A stretch of DNA of 64,000 nucleotides. It comes from JACSRF01 sp964504445. GTDB lineage: Bacteria; Chloroflexota; Anaerolineae; Promineifilales; Promineifilaceae. Position 1 is the first letter of the stretch; every line of letters starts with the position of its first letter. Made by a program: the position numbers and the translations under genes. Positions 8,304 through 17,365 of this stretch are shown piece by piece. The stretch spans positions 61,951-125,950 of the forward strand of contig CAZDEO010000002.1 of NCBI GenBank assembly GCA_964504445.1, given 5' to 3'. Under the pieces are notes generated by a model. The model was given only the letters and a program-made list of their open reading frames with translations, did not search any database and was not told the origin of the DNA.

Positions 8304-9857
8304 ATGCGACGAGCTATTATCACCATTGTAATTGTGGCCGTGTTGGGCACGGCTGGGTATTTTTTTATACAACAGCGTCAGGCCAGCCAGGAAACGGCCG
8401 TAGAAATTTTACGCGAAGCCCCTGTCCAGCGTGGGCGCATTACCGCCACCGTTAACGCTACCGGCGCCATTGAGCCAGAAGCGCTGGTTACTCTCACCTT
8501 TGGCATGGCGGGGACTATTCAACAAGTCAACGTGGTCCGTGGGCAGGCCGTCGTGGCCGGAGATTTGCTCGCCACCATAGATGCCGTCGAGTTGGAGTTA
8601 GCCGTACAGCAAGCCGAAGATGCCCTGCGTATTCAACAGCTAACCCTGCAACAGCGCCAAAACAGCACCCCCAGCCCGGCCACCCTGGCCAGCGCCCAGG
8701 CCGATATTGACGCCGCTCGGGCCAACCTGCTGGTGGCCCAGGCCAACCTAGCCTCAGCCCAGGCCGGCGTGTTACAAGCCCAGGCGCAAAGGGCGCAAAT
8801 TTTGGCAGGCCCCACAGCGGGGCAAATTGCCGCCGCCGAAGCCAACCTGGCTCAGGTGGAACTCCAGCAAAGAAATGCCCAAGAAGCGTACAATCGCACT
8901 ATTCAATGCTTTACGGTGACTCTGCCTGATGGCTCCGAGCAAGAACAATGCCCTGGTTTGGGCGCGCCGGAGGAACAGGCGCGTGCGGCGTTAGAAAATG
9001 CCAACGCGGCGGTGGCAGCGGCTGAGGCCCAATTGGCCGACACGCGGGCTGGCGCACGAGCCAGCGATGTGCAGGCTGCTGATGCCGCCATTGCCAGCGC
9101 TGAGGCCGCCGTGCAAGCTGCCGAAGGGAATATTGCCGCCGCCCAGGCTAACGTGGCCCGCGCCGAAGCGGCCTATGCCCGATTGATGGAACCGCCCACA
9201 CCCGAGGAAATCGCCATCCTGGAAGCCCAGGTGGACAGCACAGAAACAAGTCTCGCTCTTGCCCAACTGCGGCTAGAACAAGGGCGCATTACGGCCCCCA
9301 TTTCTGGCAAGGTAGCCAATGTGCTGATTAATAGCGGCGAGCAGGCGACCCCTGGCGCACCAGCTATTTCGATTGTCAATGAGCAAGCTTTCCACATTAC
9401 GGTGAACGTGGATGAAATTGACATTGACCAGATTGCTTTAGGGCAAGAAGTGGACATTACGCTGGATGCGCTGCCGGATACGGCCGTACAAGGGCGCATT
9501 GCAGAAATTGCTCCCACGTCAGCCAATACTGGCGGCGTAGTCACTTACCTAGTCACCATCAACATTGAGCCGCCAGAAGGGGTTGCGCTGCGAGCGGGCA
9601 TGAGCGCCAATGCGTCCATTGTGGTGCAGGAAATTGAGGATGTGGTGATCGTCCCCAACTGGGCCGTACGCCTCAATCGCGAAACCGGTGAAGCGCTGGT
9701 CAACATTAAACACGCTAACGGCGCCATTGCAGAAGTGCCCATTCAAATTGGGCTGCGCAACGAATCTTCTAGCGAGGTGGTAAGCGGTCTGAATCCAGGG
9801 GACGTGGTGGTGGTAACCAATGAACGAGAAGGCTTTAGCATCTTTGGTGGTGGCTAA
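8304..9857 (+). CDS. Periplasmic adaptor (membrane fusion) protein, MacA/HlyD type
   Basis: Adaptor of a tripartite ABC exporter. A single N-terminal membrane anchor (residues about 4-22) is followed by a beta-barrel/lipoyl half (VTLTFGMAGTIQQVNVVRGQ) and a long Ala/Gln-rich coiled-coil hairpin (about 95-330). The second lipoyl half has GRITAPISGKVANVL, and a C-terminal beta-barrel domain ends the protein. At 517 residues it is longer than MacA (about 370), because the coiled coil is extended and contains a Cys pair around CFTVTLPDGSEQEQC that could form a disulfide. ATG 8304 has an AGGA box. An upstream TTG (8274) is less likely. The stop overlaps the ATPase start (TAATG). Confidence 0.85.
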   Translation: MRRAIITIVIVAVLGTAGYFFIQQRQASQETAVEILREAPVQRGRITATVNATGAIEPEALVTLTFGMAGTIQQVNVVRGQAVVAGDLLATIDAVELELAVQQAEDALRIQQLTLQQRQNSTPSPATLASAQADIDAARANLLVAQANLASAQAGVLQAQAQRAQILAGPTAGQIAAAEANLAQVELQQRNAQEAYNRTIQCFTVTLPDGSEQEQCPGLGAPEEQARAALENANAAVAAAEAQLADTRAGARASDVQAADAAIASAEAAVQAAEGNIAAAQANVARAEAAYARLMEPPTPEEIAILEAQVDSTETSLALAQLRLEQGRITAPISGKVANVLINSGEQATPGAPAISIVNEQAFHITVNVDEIDIDQIALGQEVDITLDALPDTAVQGRIAEIAPTSANTGGVVTYLVTINIEPPEGVALRAGMSANASIVVQEIEDVVIVPNWAVRLNRETGEALVNIKHANGAIAEVPIQIGLRNESSSEVVSGLNPGDVVVVTNEREGFSIFGGG

Positions 9858-10612
9858 TGAATGAGCAGAGCAACGGCCGTAAATCAGTCATTCGCATCGA
9901 AGAGATGACCAAAGTGTACATCATGGGCGAGCACGAAGTTCACGCCTTACGCGGCGTCTCTCTAGACATTTATGAAGGAGACTTTGTCGCCATCATGGGG
10001 CCATCCGGCTCCGGCAAATCTACCATGATGAATATGCTGGGCGCTCTGGATCAGCCGACCAGCGGCTCTTACTGGCTGGACGGTACCGACGTTAGCAAAC
10101 TAACCGACAACGAGTTGGCCGAAATTCGCAACCGCAAAATCGGCTTCGTCTTCCAAAATTTCAATCTTCTCTCGCGCACGTCAGCCTTGCAACAGGTTGA
10201 ATTACCTCTCATCTATGGCGGTAAGAGCCAGCGCCGCGAGCGGGCACAAAAAGCATTGGAGATGGTGGGGCTAGGTGACCGCCTGGACCACAAACCCAGC
10301 GAACTGTCGGGGGGGCAGCAGCAGCGAGTAGCCATTGCCCGCGCCCTGGTCAATGAACCAGCCATTATTTTGGCCGATGAACCCACCGGCAATCTGGATA
10401 GCAAATCGGGCACGGAAGTCATGCAAATTTTCCAGCGGCTAAACAGCGAACAGGGCATTACCGTCGTGTTTGTGACCCATGACCCCTGGATTGCCCGGCA
10501 TACAAAACGGGTGATCACCCTGGCAGACGGCAAGGTGGTCAGTAACGAGGTGGTTCCCAATCCGCTGGTAGCCGGGCAAGTGCCACGGCCGTCAGATATG
10601 GCCCTACAGTAA
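9857..10612 (+). CDS. ABC transporter ATPase, MacB/LolD family
   Basis: Cytosolic motor of the exporter. It has Walker A GPSGSGKST (48-56), signature LSGGQQQR (150-157) and Walker B ILADEPTGNLD (171-181). At 251 residues it matches stand-alone MacB-type ATPases. Its first codon overlaps the stop of the adaptor gene, so translation is coupled. It is the only ATPase in the operon and must serve both downstream permeases. Possible substrates from family knowledge are peptides, macrolides or lipoproteins; the sequence does not show which. Confidence 0.93.
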   Translation: MNEQSNGRKSVIRIEEMTKVYIMGEHEVHALRGVSLDIYEGDFVAIMGPSGSGKSTMMNMLGALDQPTSGSYWLDGTDVSKLTDNELAEIRNRKIGFVFQNFNLLSRTSALQQVELPLIYGGKSQRRERAQKALEMVGLGDRLDHKPSELSGGQQQRVAIARALVNEPAIILADEPTGNLDSKSGTEVMQIFQRLNSEQGITVVFVTHDPWIARHTKRVITLADGKVVSNEVVPNPLVAGQVPRPSDMALQ

Positions 10613-10620
10613 ACGCTCAT

Positions 10621-11865
10621 ATGAACTTTTCGCAAAATTTCCGCGTCGCCTTGGGAGGGCTGGTCGCCAACAAGCTCCGTTCGCTGCTGACAATGCTAGG
10701 CATCATCATCGGCGTGGCGGCGGTAATTACCCTGGTTTCGGTGGGACGGGGCGTGGAAGGGGTGGTCACAGCCGAATTCGAGGGGCTGGGCAACAACCTG
10801 CTCTTCGTGGTACCGGGCCAGGTTAGCCCCGACCAGCAGGGGCCGCGCCGCAGCGGCGGCCTGGGATTGACAATGAATGACGCCAACGCCCTGGCCAACC
10901 CGCTGCTTGTATCGGAAGTCGGGCTGGTGGTGCCGGAATACGGCCGTTCTGCACAAGTCGTGCGCGGTCGCTACGAGTCCCGCACCTCCATCACTGGCAC
11001 CACCACAGATTACCCTGAAATTCGCAACTTTTACCCAGTCGTAGGCAGTTTCTTCACCGAGGATGACATCCGCAATCGCACCCGTGTGGCTGTGCTGGGA
11101 CAAACCGTGTACGAAGAGCTTTTCCCCGACGGCGAACCGCCCATTGGGGAAACCATTCGCATCAACACCGTTAATTTCCGCGTCATTGGCCTTATGGAAT
11201 CCAAGGGCGGGTCTGGTTTCAACGATCAGGACGATTTGATATTGGTGCCCATCAGCACTGCGCAGCAGCGCCTGTTCCCTGCCCGCCGCCCCGACGGCAA
11301 GCTGCGGGTGGACATCATTTATGCCCAATTACTTAACGAGGAACGCAAAGATACGGCCATCGGGCAAATTGAGCTGGTGCTACGCGAGCAGCATAATATT
11401 GCCTTTGACGAAGAGGATGATTTCACCGTCCTCAGCCAAGACGAGTTGGTGAGTGCTTTTGGGCAGGTTACCAGCGTGCTAACATTGTTTCTAGGCGTCA
11501 TTGCCGGCATTTCGCTGCTGGTAGGAGGCATTGGCATCATGAACATCATGCTGGTGTCGGTGACGGAGCGCACGCGGGAAATTGGCCTGCGGAAAGCGGT
11601 GGGGGCCAAACGACGCGACATTTTGTGGCAGTTTTTGGTGGAAGCTATGGTGCTGGCTACCCTGGGCGGCATGATAGGCCTACTCATCGGTGTAGCCGGA
11701 TCATTTATCATTACCAATCTGTCGGACACCTTGCAGCCCACGGTGGATTGGACGGCCGTCATCGGGGCCATTAGCATATCAGCCTTGGTGGGGCTGCTCT
11801 TTGGCGTTTATCCGGCGGCACGCGCTGCCCAGCTCAATCCCATTGATGCCTTAAGGTATGAGTAA
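10621..11865 (+). CDS. MacB-type ABC permease, first copy
   Basis: Membrane subunit with the FtsX/MacB topology. It has one N-terminal helix (LGGLVANKLRSLLTMLGIIIGVAAVITLVS), a periplasmic MacB_PCD domain (about 45-260) and three C-terminal helices (about 285-410). The conserved cytoplasmic coupling segment TERTREIGLRKAVGAK is near 316. At 414 residues it is normal for a permease without a fused ATPase. It is closely related to the next gene, which has the same length and very similar termini, so the pair is a tandem duplication and probably forms a heterodimer. Confidence 0.9.
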   Translation: MNFSQNFRVALGGLVANKLRSLLTMLGIIIGVAAVITLVSVGRGVEGVVTAEFEGLGNNLLFVVPGQVSPDQQGPRRSGGLGLTMNDANALANPLLVSEVGLVVPEYGRSAQVVRGRYESRTSITGTTTDYPEIRNFYPVVGSFFTEDDIRNRTRVAVLGQTVYEELFPDGEPPIGETIRINTVNFRVIGLMESKGGSGFNDQDDLILVPISTAQQRLFPARRPDGKLRVDIIYAQLLNEERKDTAIGQIELVLREQHNIAFDEEDDFTVLSQDELVSAFGQVTSVLTLFLGVIAGISLLVGGIGIMNIMLVSVTERTREIGLRKAVGAKRRDILWQFLVEAMVLATLGGMIGLLIGVAGSFIITNLSDTLQPTVDWTAVIGAISISALVGLLFGVYPAARAAQLNPIDALRYE

Positions 11866-11874
11866 TTTTTCGTC

Positions 11875-13119
11875 ATGAATTTCAACGAAAACATCCGCAT
11901 TGCCCTACGCGCCCTTAACGCCAACAAGCTGCGCGCCGCCCTGACCATATTAGGTATCATGATTGGCGTGGCGGCGGTCATCACCCTGCTGGCCATTGGC
12001 GACGGGGTCACCCGTTTTGTGGCCGACCAGTTTGTGGGGCTGGGCACCAACCTGGTTTTTGTGCTGCCAAACTTTGAAGAGGGGCAGTTTGGCCCCCCCG
12101 GTTCAGGAGGTACGGCATCGCTCACCATGCAGGACGCTGAACGACTTACGGATCCGCTGCTGCTGCCTAATGTTTCCGGGGTGGCACCAGTGGTTTTCCG
12201 CAATGATGAACTACAATATTTGGGCAATGCATATCGCACCTCCATCATTGCCTCTACGCCAGATTATGGCCCCATTCGTGGCTTTGAGGTAGCCCGGGGC
12301 CGTTATTTCTCTGACGGGGACTACAACGGCCGTTCCCGGGTGATGGTGCTGGGCCACGACGTGGCGGGCAATCTCTACCCGCCCGACATAGATCCCCTGG
12401 ACACCAACGTCAGAATCGGCGGCATCAACTTCCGCGTCATCGGCATTTTGGCCCCCAAGGGGGGTGGCACCTTTGGTAGCCAAGACGACCTGGTATTGAT
12501 TCCCCTGACCACAGCCCAAGAGCGACTGTACAACCTGCGCACGACTAGCGGCGCCCTGCGCGCGGACATGATTTTACTACAAGCCGTTAACGGTGATGCC
12601 GTACGAGACGTGGTGATTGACGCCACCAACGCCATGCGCCAACTGCACAACATTACTTTTCGTGATGAAGATGATTTTGTTATTCTTACCCAGGAAGACT
12701 TTTTGGCATCTTTTGGCGAAGTCACTGGCGTGCTAACGCTATTTTTGGGGGCCATTGCCAGCATCTCCCTGCTGGTAGGTGGCATCGGCATCATGAATAT
12801 CATGCTGGTGTCGGTGACAGAACGCACGCGGGAAATTGGCCTGCGTAAAGCGGTGGGGGCCAAAAAAGGTGACATTCTTGGTCAATTCCTGACGGAAGCA
12901 GTGGTGCTGGCCTTGTTAGGTGGGGTGCTGGGCATCATCTTGGGCTTTTTGGGGGCCACGGCCGTGCGCCTGGCCGTCCCTGAACTGGAAACCGTGGTAA
13001 CTTTTAGCTCCATCTCTCTGGCGGTAGGCTTCTCCGTGGTTGTGGGGCTGTTCTTCGGCATTTATCCCGCATCCCGCGCCGCCAGCCTCAACCCCATTGA
13101 AGCCCTACGCTTCGAGTAA
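11875..13119 (+). CDS. MacB-type ABC permease, second copy
   Basis: Paralogue of the preceding permease, also 414 residues. It has the same N-terminal helix with LRAALTILGIMIGVAAVITLL, a periplasmic domain, the coupling segment TERTREIGLRKAVGAKKG and three C-terminal helices ending in NPIEALRFE. The periplasmic domains differ more than the membrane parts, suggesting that the two halves of the dimer recognise substrate or adaptor asymmetrically. The gap after the first permease is only nine bases. It is the last gene of the operon, with a strong stem-loop 33 bases downstream. Confidence 0.9.
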   Translation: MNFNENIRIALRALNANKLRAALTILGIMIGVAAVITLLAIGDGVTRFVADQFVGLGTNLVFVLPNFEEGQFGPPGSGGTASLTMQDAERLTDPLLLPNVSGVAPVVFRNDELQYLGNAYRTSIIASTPDYGPIRGFEVARGRYFSDGDYNGRSRVMVLGHDVAGNLYPPDIDPLDTNVRIGGINFRVIGILAPKGGGTFGSQDDLVLIPLTTAQERLYNLRTTSGALRADMILLQAVNGDAVRDVVIDATNAMRQLHNITFRDEDDFVILTQEDFLASFGEVTGVLTLFLGAIASISLLVGGIGIMNIMLVSVTERTREIGLRKAVGAKKGDILGQFLTEAVVLALLGGVLGIILGFLGATAVRLAVPELETVVTFSSISLAVGFSVVVGLFFGIYPASRAASLNPIEALRFE

Positions 13120-13151
13120 TTGACGGACCCATATCCCCCGGTCTGCGCGGC

Positions 13152-13184
13152 AGAGTGGTGGTTTAAGATTCAAACCACCACTCT
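13152..13184. terminator. Long perfect stem-loop between converging genes
   Basis: AGAGTGGTGGTTT (13152-13164) pairs perfectly with AAACCACCACTCT (13172-13184) across a 7-base loop. There is no T-run on either side, so it is a terminator-like or 3'-end-protecting hairpin shared by the permease operon (+) and the carbamoyltransferase operon (-) rather than a textbook intrinsic terminator. Confidence 0.6.
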
Positions 13185-13252
13185 CTACATCTCGAGCCGC
13201 CCTGAAAATACCCTGTAGAAAATAAGCGATCCCTCAAGGGTAACGCCGGTCA

Positions 13253-15031
13253 TTATTTTCGCACCAAGTAATTTCCCAACACCAGTGTATCCAGACCGCT
13301 GTTGCCAAAGGTTTTTAAGGCATTGGCTGGGGTGTTCACAATGGGTTCGCCGCGCAGGTTGAAGCTGGTGTTGATGAGGATAGGTGTGCCCGTGGCCTGC
13401 CCAAACTGCTGCACCAGGTCATAATAGCGCGGGTTCCATTCGCGGCGCACCGTCTGCAAGCGGCCCGTACCCAAGTGGTTGACGGCTGGCACCTCCTGCC
13501 CTGGCCCTTCCTTGAAGCGATGCACCGTCAGCATAAAGCGCGGCAGGTAATAGCTGTCCGGGTTGGGGATGCCCTCAAAATAATCGTCTACCGCTTCTTC
13601 AATGATCACCGGCGCAAAGGGGCGGAAGGGCTCGCGGAATTTGATCTTGGTGTTCACGATATCTTTCATGTCGGCGCGGCGCGGGTCGGCCATGATGCTG
13701 CGGCTGCCCAAGGCCCGTGGCCCCCACTCGAAACGCCCTTGGAACCAAGCAATGACCTTGCCCTGCAAAATGTCGTCCACCACCCTGGCGGTCAGGCGCG
13801 CTTCGTCACGTTCCACGTCGTGCTTGAAGCCGCTCTGGGCTATGGCAGTCTCGATGTCGGCGTCGCTGTATTCCGCGCCATAGTAGGCATGTTCCTGCAC
13901 AAATTTGCGGGGCTGGCCTAGCAGCACGTGGTGGGCGTAGAGGGCGGCACCCAGCGCGCCCCCGCTATCGCCAGCGGCAGGCTGAATGAAGATTTCGGTG
14001 AAGGGGGTTTCGGCCAGGAGACGGCCGTTCGCCTTACTGTTTAGCGCCACGCCCCCCGCCATGCAAACCCGCGTCATGCCCGTGTCCTGATGCAACTTGT
14101 GCAGCATCTTGATCATCGCCTCTTCCGTCACCCGTTGGATGCTGGCGGCAATGTCGGCATAATATTGGTTCAGTTGCACCTGGGGATCGGTGGGGTTTAC
14201 CTCTGGATTCGTCTTGGTGGTGTAAAAATCATCACTGTGTACGCGGGGCGGACCAAACAGCTTGATGAATTTATCGCTGTAGGTGCGGGTGTGGGAGTAA
14301 TGGAAGCTGAAGTAATCCATGTCCAGCCAAAAGCTGCCATCGTCGTACAATTTGAAGATTTTTTCTAGCTTATCCAGATGATTCGGCTCGCCATAAGGTG
14401 ACATGCCCATCACTTTGTACTCGCCATTATTAACGCGGAAGCCCAAATAAGCGGTGAAGGCAGAATAAAGCAGTCCCAAAGAGTGGGGAAAGCGCTGTTC
14501 TTCGGTCAGGATAAGCTTATTCTCGCCGTTGCCATTCCAATTAGCCGTAGCATACCCTCTGGCGGCTGTGGTCCATTCGCCCACGCCGTCAATGGTGAGC
14601 ACGGCCGCTTCCTGGAAGGGTGACGCAAAAAAGGCGCTGGCGGCGTGGGAAGCGTGGTGGTCGGCAAAGAGAATTTTATCGGCAGGAATGCCCAAATTTT
14701 CCTGGATGTACGCCTTGACCCACAGCTTGTCCCCCAGCCAGGCAATCATCGCCTCGCCAAAGGTGCGCCAGGAGCGGGGAAAGGAGGAAAGGTGGGTCTT
14801 GAAAATGCGCTCGAATTTGAGCAGCGGCTTTTCGTAAAAGACGACGTAGTCCAGATCTTGGGAGGTGATACCGGCCGTTTTCAGGCAAAAGTCAATGGCG
14901 TGCTGCGGGTAGCTGGCGTCGTGCTTTTGGCGGCTAAAACGTTCTTCTTCGGCGGCAGCGACCAAAAGCCCATCTTCAAGCAGCGCGGCCGCCGCATCGT
15001 GATAAAAGCAAGAAATACCGAGAATATACAT
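13253..15031 (-). CDS. Carbamoyltransferase, NodU/CmcH family
   Basis: Transfers a carbamoyl group from carbamoyl phosphate, via carbamoyl-adenylate, to a hydroxyl of a sugar or small molecule. The N-terminal Kae1-like domain opens with ILGISCFYHDAAAALLEDG and EEERFSRQKHD. The C-terminal domain has EWGPRALGSRSIMADPRR and the block FRPFAPVI. At 592 residues it is the usual length. It is followed immediately (eight bases) by SxtJ-like and DUF5989-like genes, a set that often travels together in glycan or secondary-metabolite loci. The acceptor is unknown, but the adjacent glycan-type genes make an envelope saccharide more likely than an antibiotic. Confidence 0.9.
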   Translation of the reverse strand: MYILGISCFYHDAAAALLEDGLLVAAAEEERFSRQKHDASYPQHAIDFCLKTAGITSQDLDYVVFYEKPLLKFERIFKTHLSSFPRSWRTFGEAMIAWLGDKLWVKAYIQENLGIPADKILFADHHASHAASAFFASPFQEAAVLTIDGVGEWTTAARGYATANWNGNGENKLILTEEQRFPHSLGLLYSAFTAYLGFRVNNGEYKVMGMSPYGEPNHLDKLEKIFKLYDDGSFWLDMDYFSFHYSHTRTYSDKFIKLFGPPRVHSDDFYTTKTNPEVNPTDPQVQLNQYYADIAASIQRVTEEAMIKMLHKLHQDTGMTRVCMAGGVALNSKANGRLLAETPFTEIFIQPAAGDSGGALGAALYAHHVLLGQPRKFVQEHAYYGAEYSDADIETAIAQSGFKHDVERDEARLTARVVDDILQGKVIAWFQGRFEWGPRALGSRSIMADPRRADMKDIVNTKIKFREPFRPFAPVIIEEAVDDYFEGIPNPDSYYLPRFMLTVHRFKEGPGQEVPAVNHLGTGRLQTVRREWNPRYYDLVQQFGQATGTPILINTSFNLRGEPIVNTPANALKTFGNSGLDTLVLGNYLVRK

Positions 15032-15038
15032 AGCGTGT

Positions 15039-15590
15039 TTACCCTTGTTCTCGTGCGGTGGTTATGGTGGTGTCCAGGCTCTCTTTAGCCATCCAGGTTG
15101 TGCTGGGCGGGCGCTGCTTCATGTGCAGGGGGTCGCTAAGCGCCTTAAAGCCCAAGGCAAAGGGGGTGACAAAGATAAAGTAGAAGAAGCCCATGAGCAG
15201 CCGCCCCTGCACGGCGCCCAACTGCGCGCCAAATTCGCCCCATTTCTGCCATAAGCGGCGGAAGAAGGTGGTGGCCACGGCCGTTCCCCTCTTCTCTTGT
15301 GCATGCTCGGGCAGTTCTGACTTTGGCATCGGCGGCGGTGCATCCGCCAGAGCCAGGCGGGACAGCGTAAGCGCCAGGCCCACAACCAACCCCAGCCCCA
15401 GCGCCACCAACACCGCCCAGCCATGGGCCGGCAACTGCCCGCGAATTAAAAAAGCCGCCACCCACAAAACCAGTACCACCAGCAAATCCAGCAGCGATGG
15501 GTAAAACTCCCGGTTTCGCGCCGCCAACACTACCCCAGCGGAATACCCCACCAGGGTCAACAAAACTACGCCTACTGCACTCCAAAACAT
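15039..15590 (-). CDS. SxtJ-like membrane protein beside the carbamoyltransferase
   Basis: 183 residues with hydrophobic helices at about 3-22, 30-48, 56-80 and 130-155. A Pro/charged cytoplasmic stretch sits in between, and a conserved-looking tail (FVTPFALGFKALSDPLHMK, then TTWMAKE) ends the protein. Small membrane proteins of this shape next to NodU-type carbamoyltransferases are annotated SxtJ family, of unknown function. The start at 15590 is the first ATG of the frame. The position between the DUF5989-like protein and the carbamoyltransferase suggests they form one complex at the membrane. The family call rests on context and pattern. Confidence 0.65.
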   Translation of the reverse strand: MFWSAVGVVLLTLVGYSAGVVLAARNREFYPSLLDLLVVLVLWVAAFLIRGQLPAHGWAVLVALGLGLVVGLALTLSRLALADAPPPMPKSELPEHAQEKRGTAVATTFFRRLWQKWGEFGAQLGAVQGRLLMGFFYFIFVTPFALGFKALSDPLHMKQRPPSTTWMAKESLDTTITTAREQG

Positions 15591-15604
15591 AGTGCGAACT
15601 CCTT

Positions 15605-15671
15605 CAGCCGTTTCAGGTTACATGTTGCAGGTTACAACCTGGTGTGGCTTGTACCCCACAACCTATAACTC
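15605..15671. repeat. Word-repeat spacer (GTTACA/GGTTACA type)
   Basis: The spacer between the DUF5989-like and SxtJ-like genes oscillates through variants of GGTTACA, TTGCAGGTTACAACCTG and ACCCCACAACCT. It includes a self-complementary CAGGTTACAACCTG. It resembles the other degenerate word-repeat spacers in the window and contains no gene. Confidence 0.5.
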
Positions 15672-15848
15672 TTAGAAAAGCGTGTATACAAAGGGCGTCA
15701 ATGCTGGAGAGATGGACGCCAAAATGATCAGCAGGCCAAAGACGACCAGCACGGCAATCAGCGGAATGAGCCACCACATTTTGCGCTTGCCCAAAAAACT
15801 AAACAACTCTTTCAAAACTGAAAAACGGGATGCTGTTTTCTTAAACAT
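15672..15848 (-). CDS. DUF5989-like small membrane protein
   Basis: A 58-residue ORF, ATG 15848 to TAA 15672. It starts with a basic amphipathic segment (MFKKTASRFSVLKELFSFLG), then KRKMWWLIPL and one hydrophobic helix. It ends SISPALTPFVYTLF, the typical end of DUF5989 proteins, which also have a Trp-Leu/Ile-Pro-Leu start of the helix. Such proteins almost always sit beside carbamoyltransferase and SxtJ-like genes, as here. Function is unknown; it may anchor or activate the carbamoyltransferase at the membrane. Confidence 0.85.
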   Translation of the reverse strand: MFKKTASRFSVLKELFSFLGKRKMWWLIPLIAVLVVFGLLIILASISPALTPFVYTLF

Positions 15849-15925
15849 CGTTCACCTCTATAAGTTAGCGCGGGTGCCGCAAGCGGGCACCCGCACCTTG
15901 CTGCGCGCATACTCCTTTACTTGCG

Positions 15926-17254
15926 CTAATTCTCTGTAATATACGCCTGAATCAGGTCGGCCACCAATTGATTACCAGCCTGGTTCCAATGCGGATCGGC
16001 GTAATGATAAAATTCTCCCTCACGGATGGTTTTTTCCCACAACGAGGGCGTCAGGTCCAAAAACTCAATATTGTTTGCGGTGGTGAATTCGGCCAGCAGG
16101 CGACTCTCGGCATCGTAGTTGGCATTCATCTCGTCGTAGCTGATGTATTTGGGCGTCCATTGGAGACGGCCGTGATCCCCTCCGCTCAAGGTTACCGTCA
16201 CGCTGCGCGCCAGCACATTGTTCACATCCACGTCATTCCACAACCGCGACCAGTACACATGCTCCTTGCTGGGCACAAAAACCACCAGCAGCTGCGTTCC
16301 CTGCGCCGCAGTCAGCCTCTCCAGCTCCAGCAGCGCTTCTTGGATGGCCGCAAATTCATCCGACCGGGCCACCGTTTCATAACTGGCGCTCATTGGCAGC
16401 AAATGCACATCCTTCAGCACCGTTTCCATCGGGCCCCAATCCGTCGTCACCGTCACCGGGTAGCGGTATTGGGCCGGCTCCTGACCCGGTTCATCGCCTT
16501 GCAGCAGGTAGCGCACCAGGTGATAGGTGACCAGTCGCCGGTACCAGGGCACGCCTTGCATGTCATACTCCCGCCAATCCAACCCACTGGCCTGTTTGTC
16601 CAGGTACTGCTGCACGTTAATCAGATCATTGCCTTCAAAATAAAGCAGTATCACCCATTCCGGGTTCTTGTCCAGGCCAAACATTTTTATCGCTTCTACT
16701 TCATTGAGCGTCGTCCAGCTTGACGCGCCCAGCGTAAGAATGTCCTGACCCGTCTGTGCGGACAACAGCTCAATCCACGTTTGCGGCGCCGAGCGCGTAA
16801 CGAAGGAGTCTCCCGTTACCACAATGTCGTAGCTATCCTGCCACGCATATTGGCTGTTGGGAAAGCCCATCTCGTCGGTTTCAAAGGTGTACCAGAAAGC
16901 GTCGGAGCGGTCCGACGGCCGTGTCTCCGGTCCCACATCCGAAAGATAAGGATTGGCGGGGTCCCAGTACCCTTCCAGCTTCAAACCCGGTTCATACCGG
17001 TAAGCCAGGCGTATGGGCTTGTCATACACAAAGTACGGCTGACAGTAATACGTGCCTAAAATGAAATCACTGGCGCAGACTTGTAAAGGAATCAGTTGGT
17101 AAAAATGGCGCAAGCCCAGTTCCAACGCGCCCCAAATGGCCAGCAGCGTCAGCAGCAACGGCGCAACCACATTCAAGATGGAGGTGCTGATTTTTTGCGG
17201 TTTCGTATCCTGCACCATAAGACGTTTTGTGGCGGCTTTTGTTTGCGTATCCAC
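15926..17254 (-). CDS. Membrane-anchored SGNH/AlgX-like protein
   Basis: An N-terminal helix (about residues 27-47 from GTG 17254) anchors an extracytoplasmic domain. It shows the SGNH block I motif VVTGDSFVTR, then an LGASSW block and later YFEGNDL. A C-terminal YADPHWNQAGNQLVADLI block supplies the Asp-x-x-His catalytic pair. This is the layout of GDSL-type O-acetyl transferases or esterases such as AlgX/AlgJ and DltD relatives that modify exported polysaccharides. GTG 17254 is chosen for its GGAG box. ATG 17218 or an upstream GTG (17341) are alternatives. Together with the carbamoyltransferase it suggests two sugar decorations in one cluster. Confidence 0.75.
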   Translation of the reverse strand: MDTQTKAATKRLMVQDTKPQKISTSILNVVAPLLLTLLAIWGALELGLRHFYQLIPLQVCASDFILGTYYCQPYFVYDKPIRLAYRYEPGLKLEGYWDPANPYLSDVGPETRPSDRSDAFWYTFETDEMGFPNSQYAWQDSYDIVVTGDSFVTRSAPQTWIELLSAQTGQDILTLGASSWTTLNEVEAIKMFGLDKNPEWVILLYFEGNDLINVQQYLDKQASGLDWREYDMQGVPWYRRLVTYHLVRYLLQGDEPGQEPAQYRYPVTVTTDWGPMETVLKDVHLLPMSASYETVARSDEFAAIQEALLELERLTAAQGTQLLVVFVPSKEHVYWSRLWNDVDVNNVLARSVTVTLSGGDHGRLQWTPKYISYDEMNANYDAESRLLAEFTTANNIEFLDLTPSLWEKTIREGEFYHYADPHWNQAGNQLVADLIQAYITEN

Positions 17255-17365
17255 CAATCTCCAAAATTGATCTATTCTGTGCCACCACCAGGGAAGAAGT
17301 ATAAATTCGTTCAGGCAGCAAGGCAAACGCCGCCAAGGCACGAAATAGCCACGCTTGGGCGATGG

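Noticed and set aside
15968..16723. Plus-strand ORF of 251 residues
   Set aside because: Antisense to the SGNH-like gene; composition rich in Arg/His/Gln with no recognisable domain.
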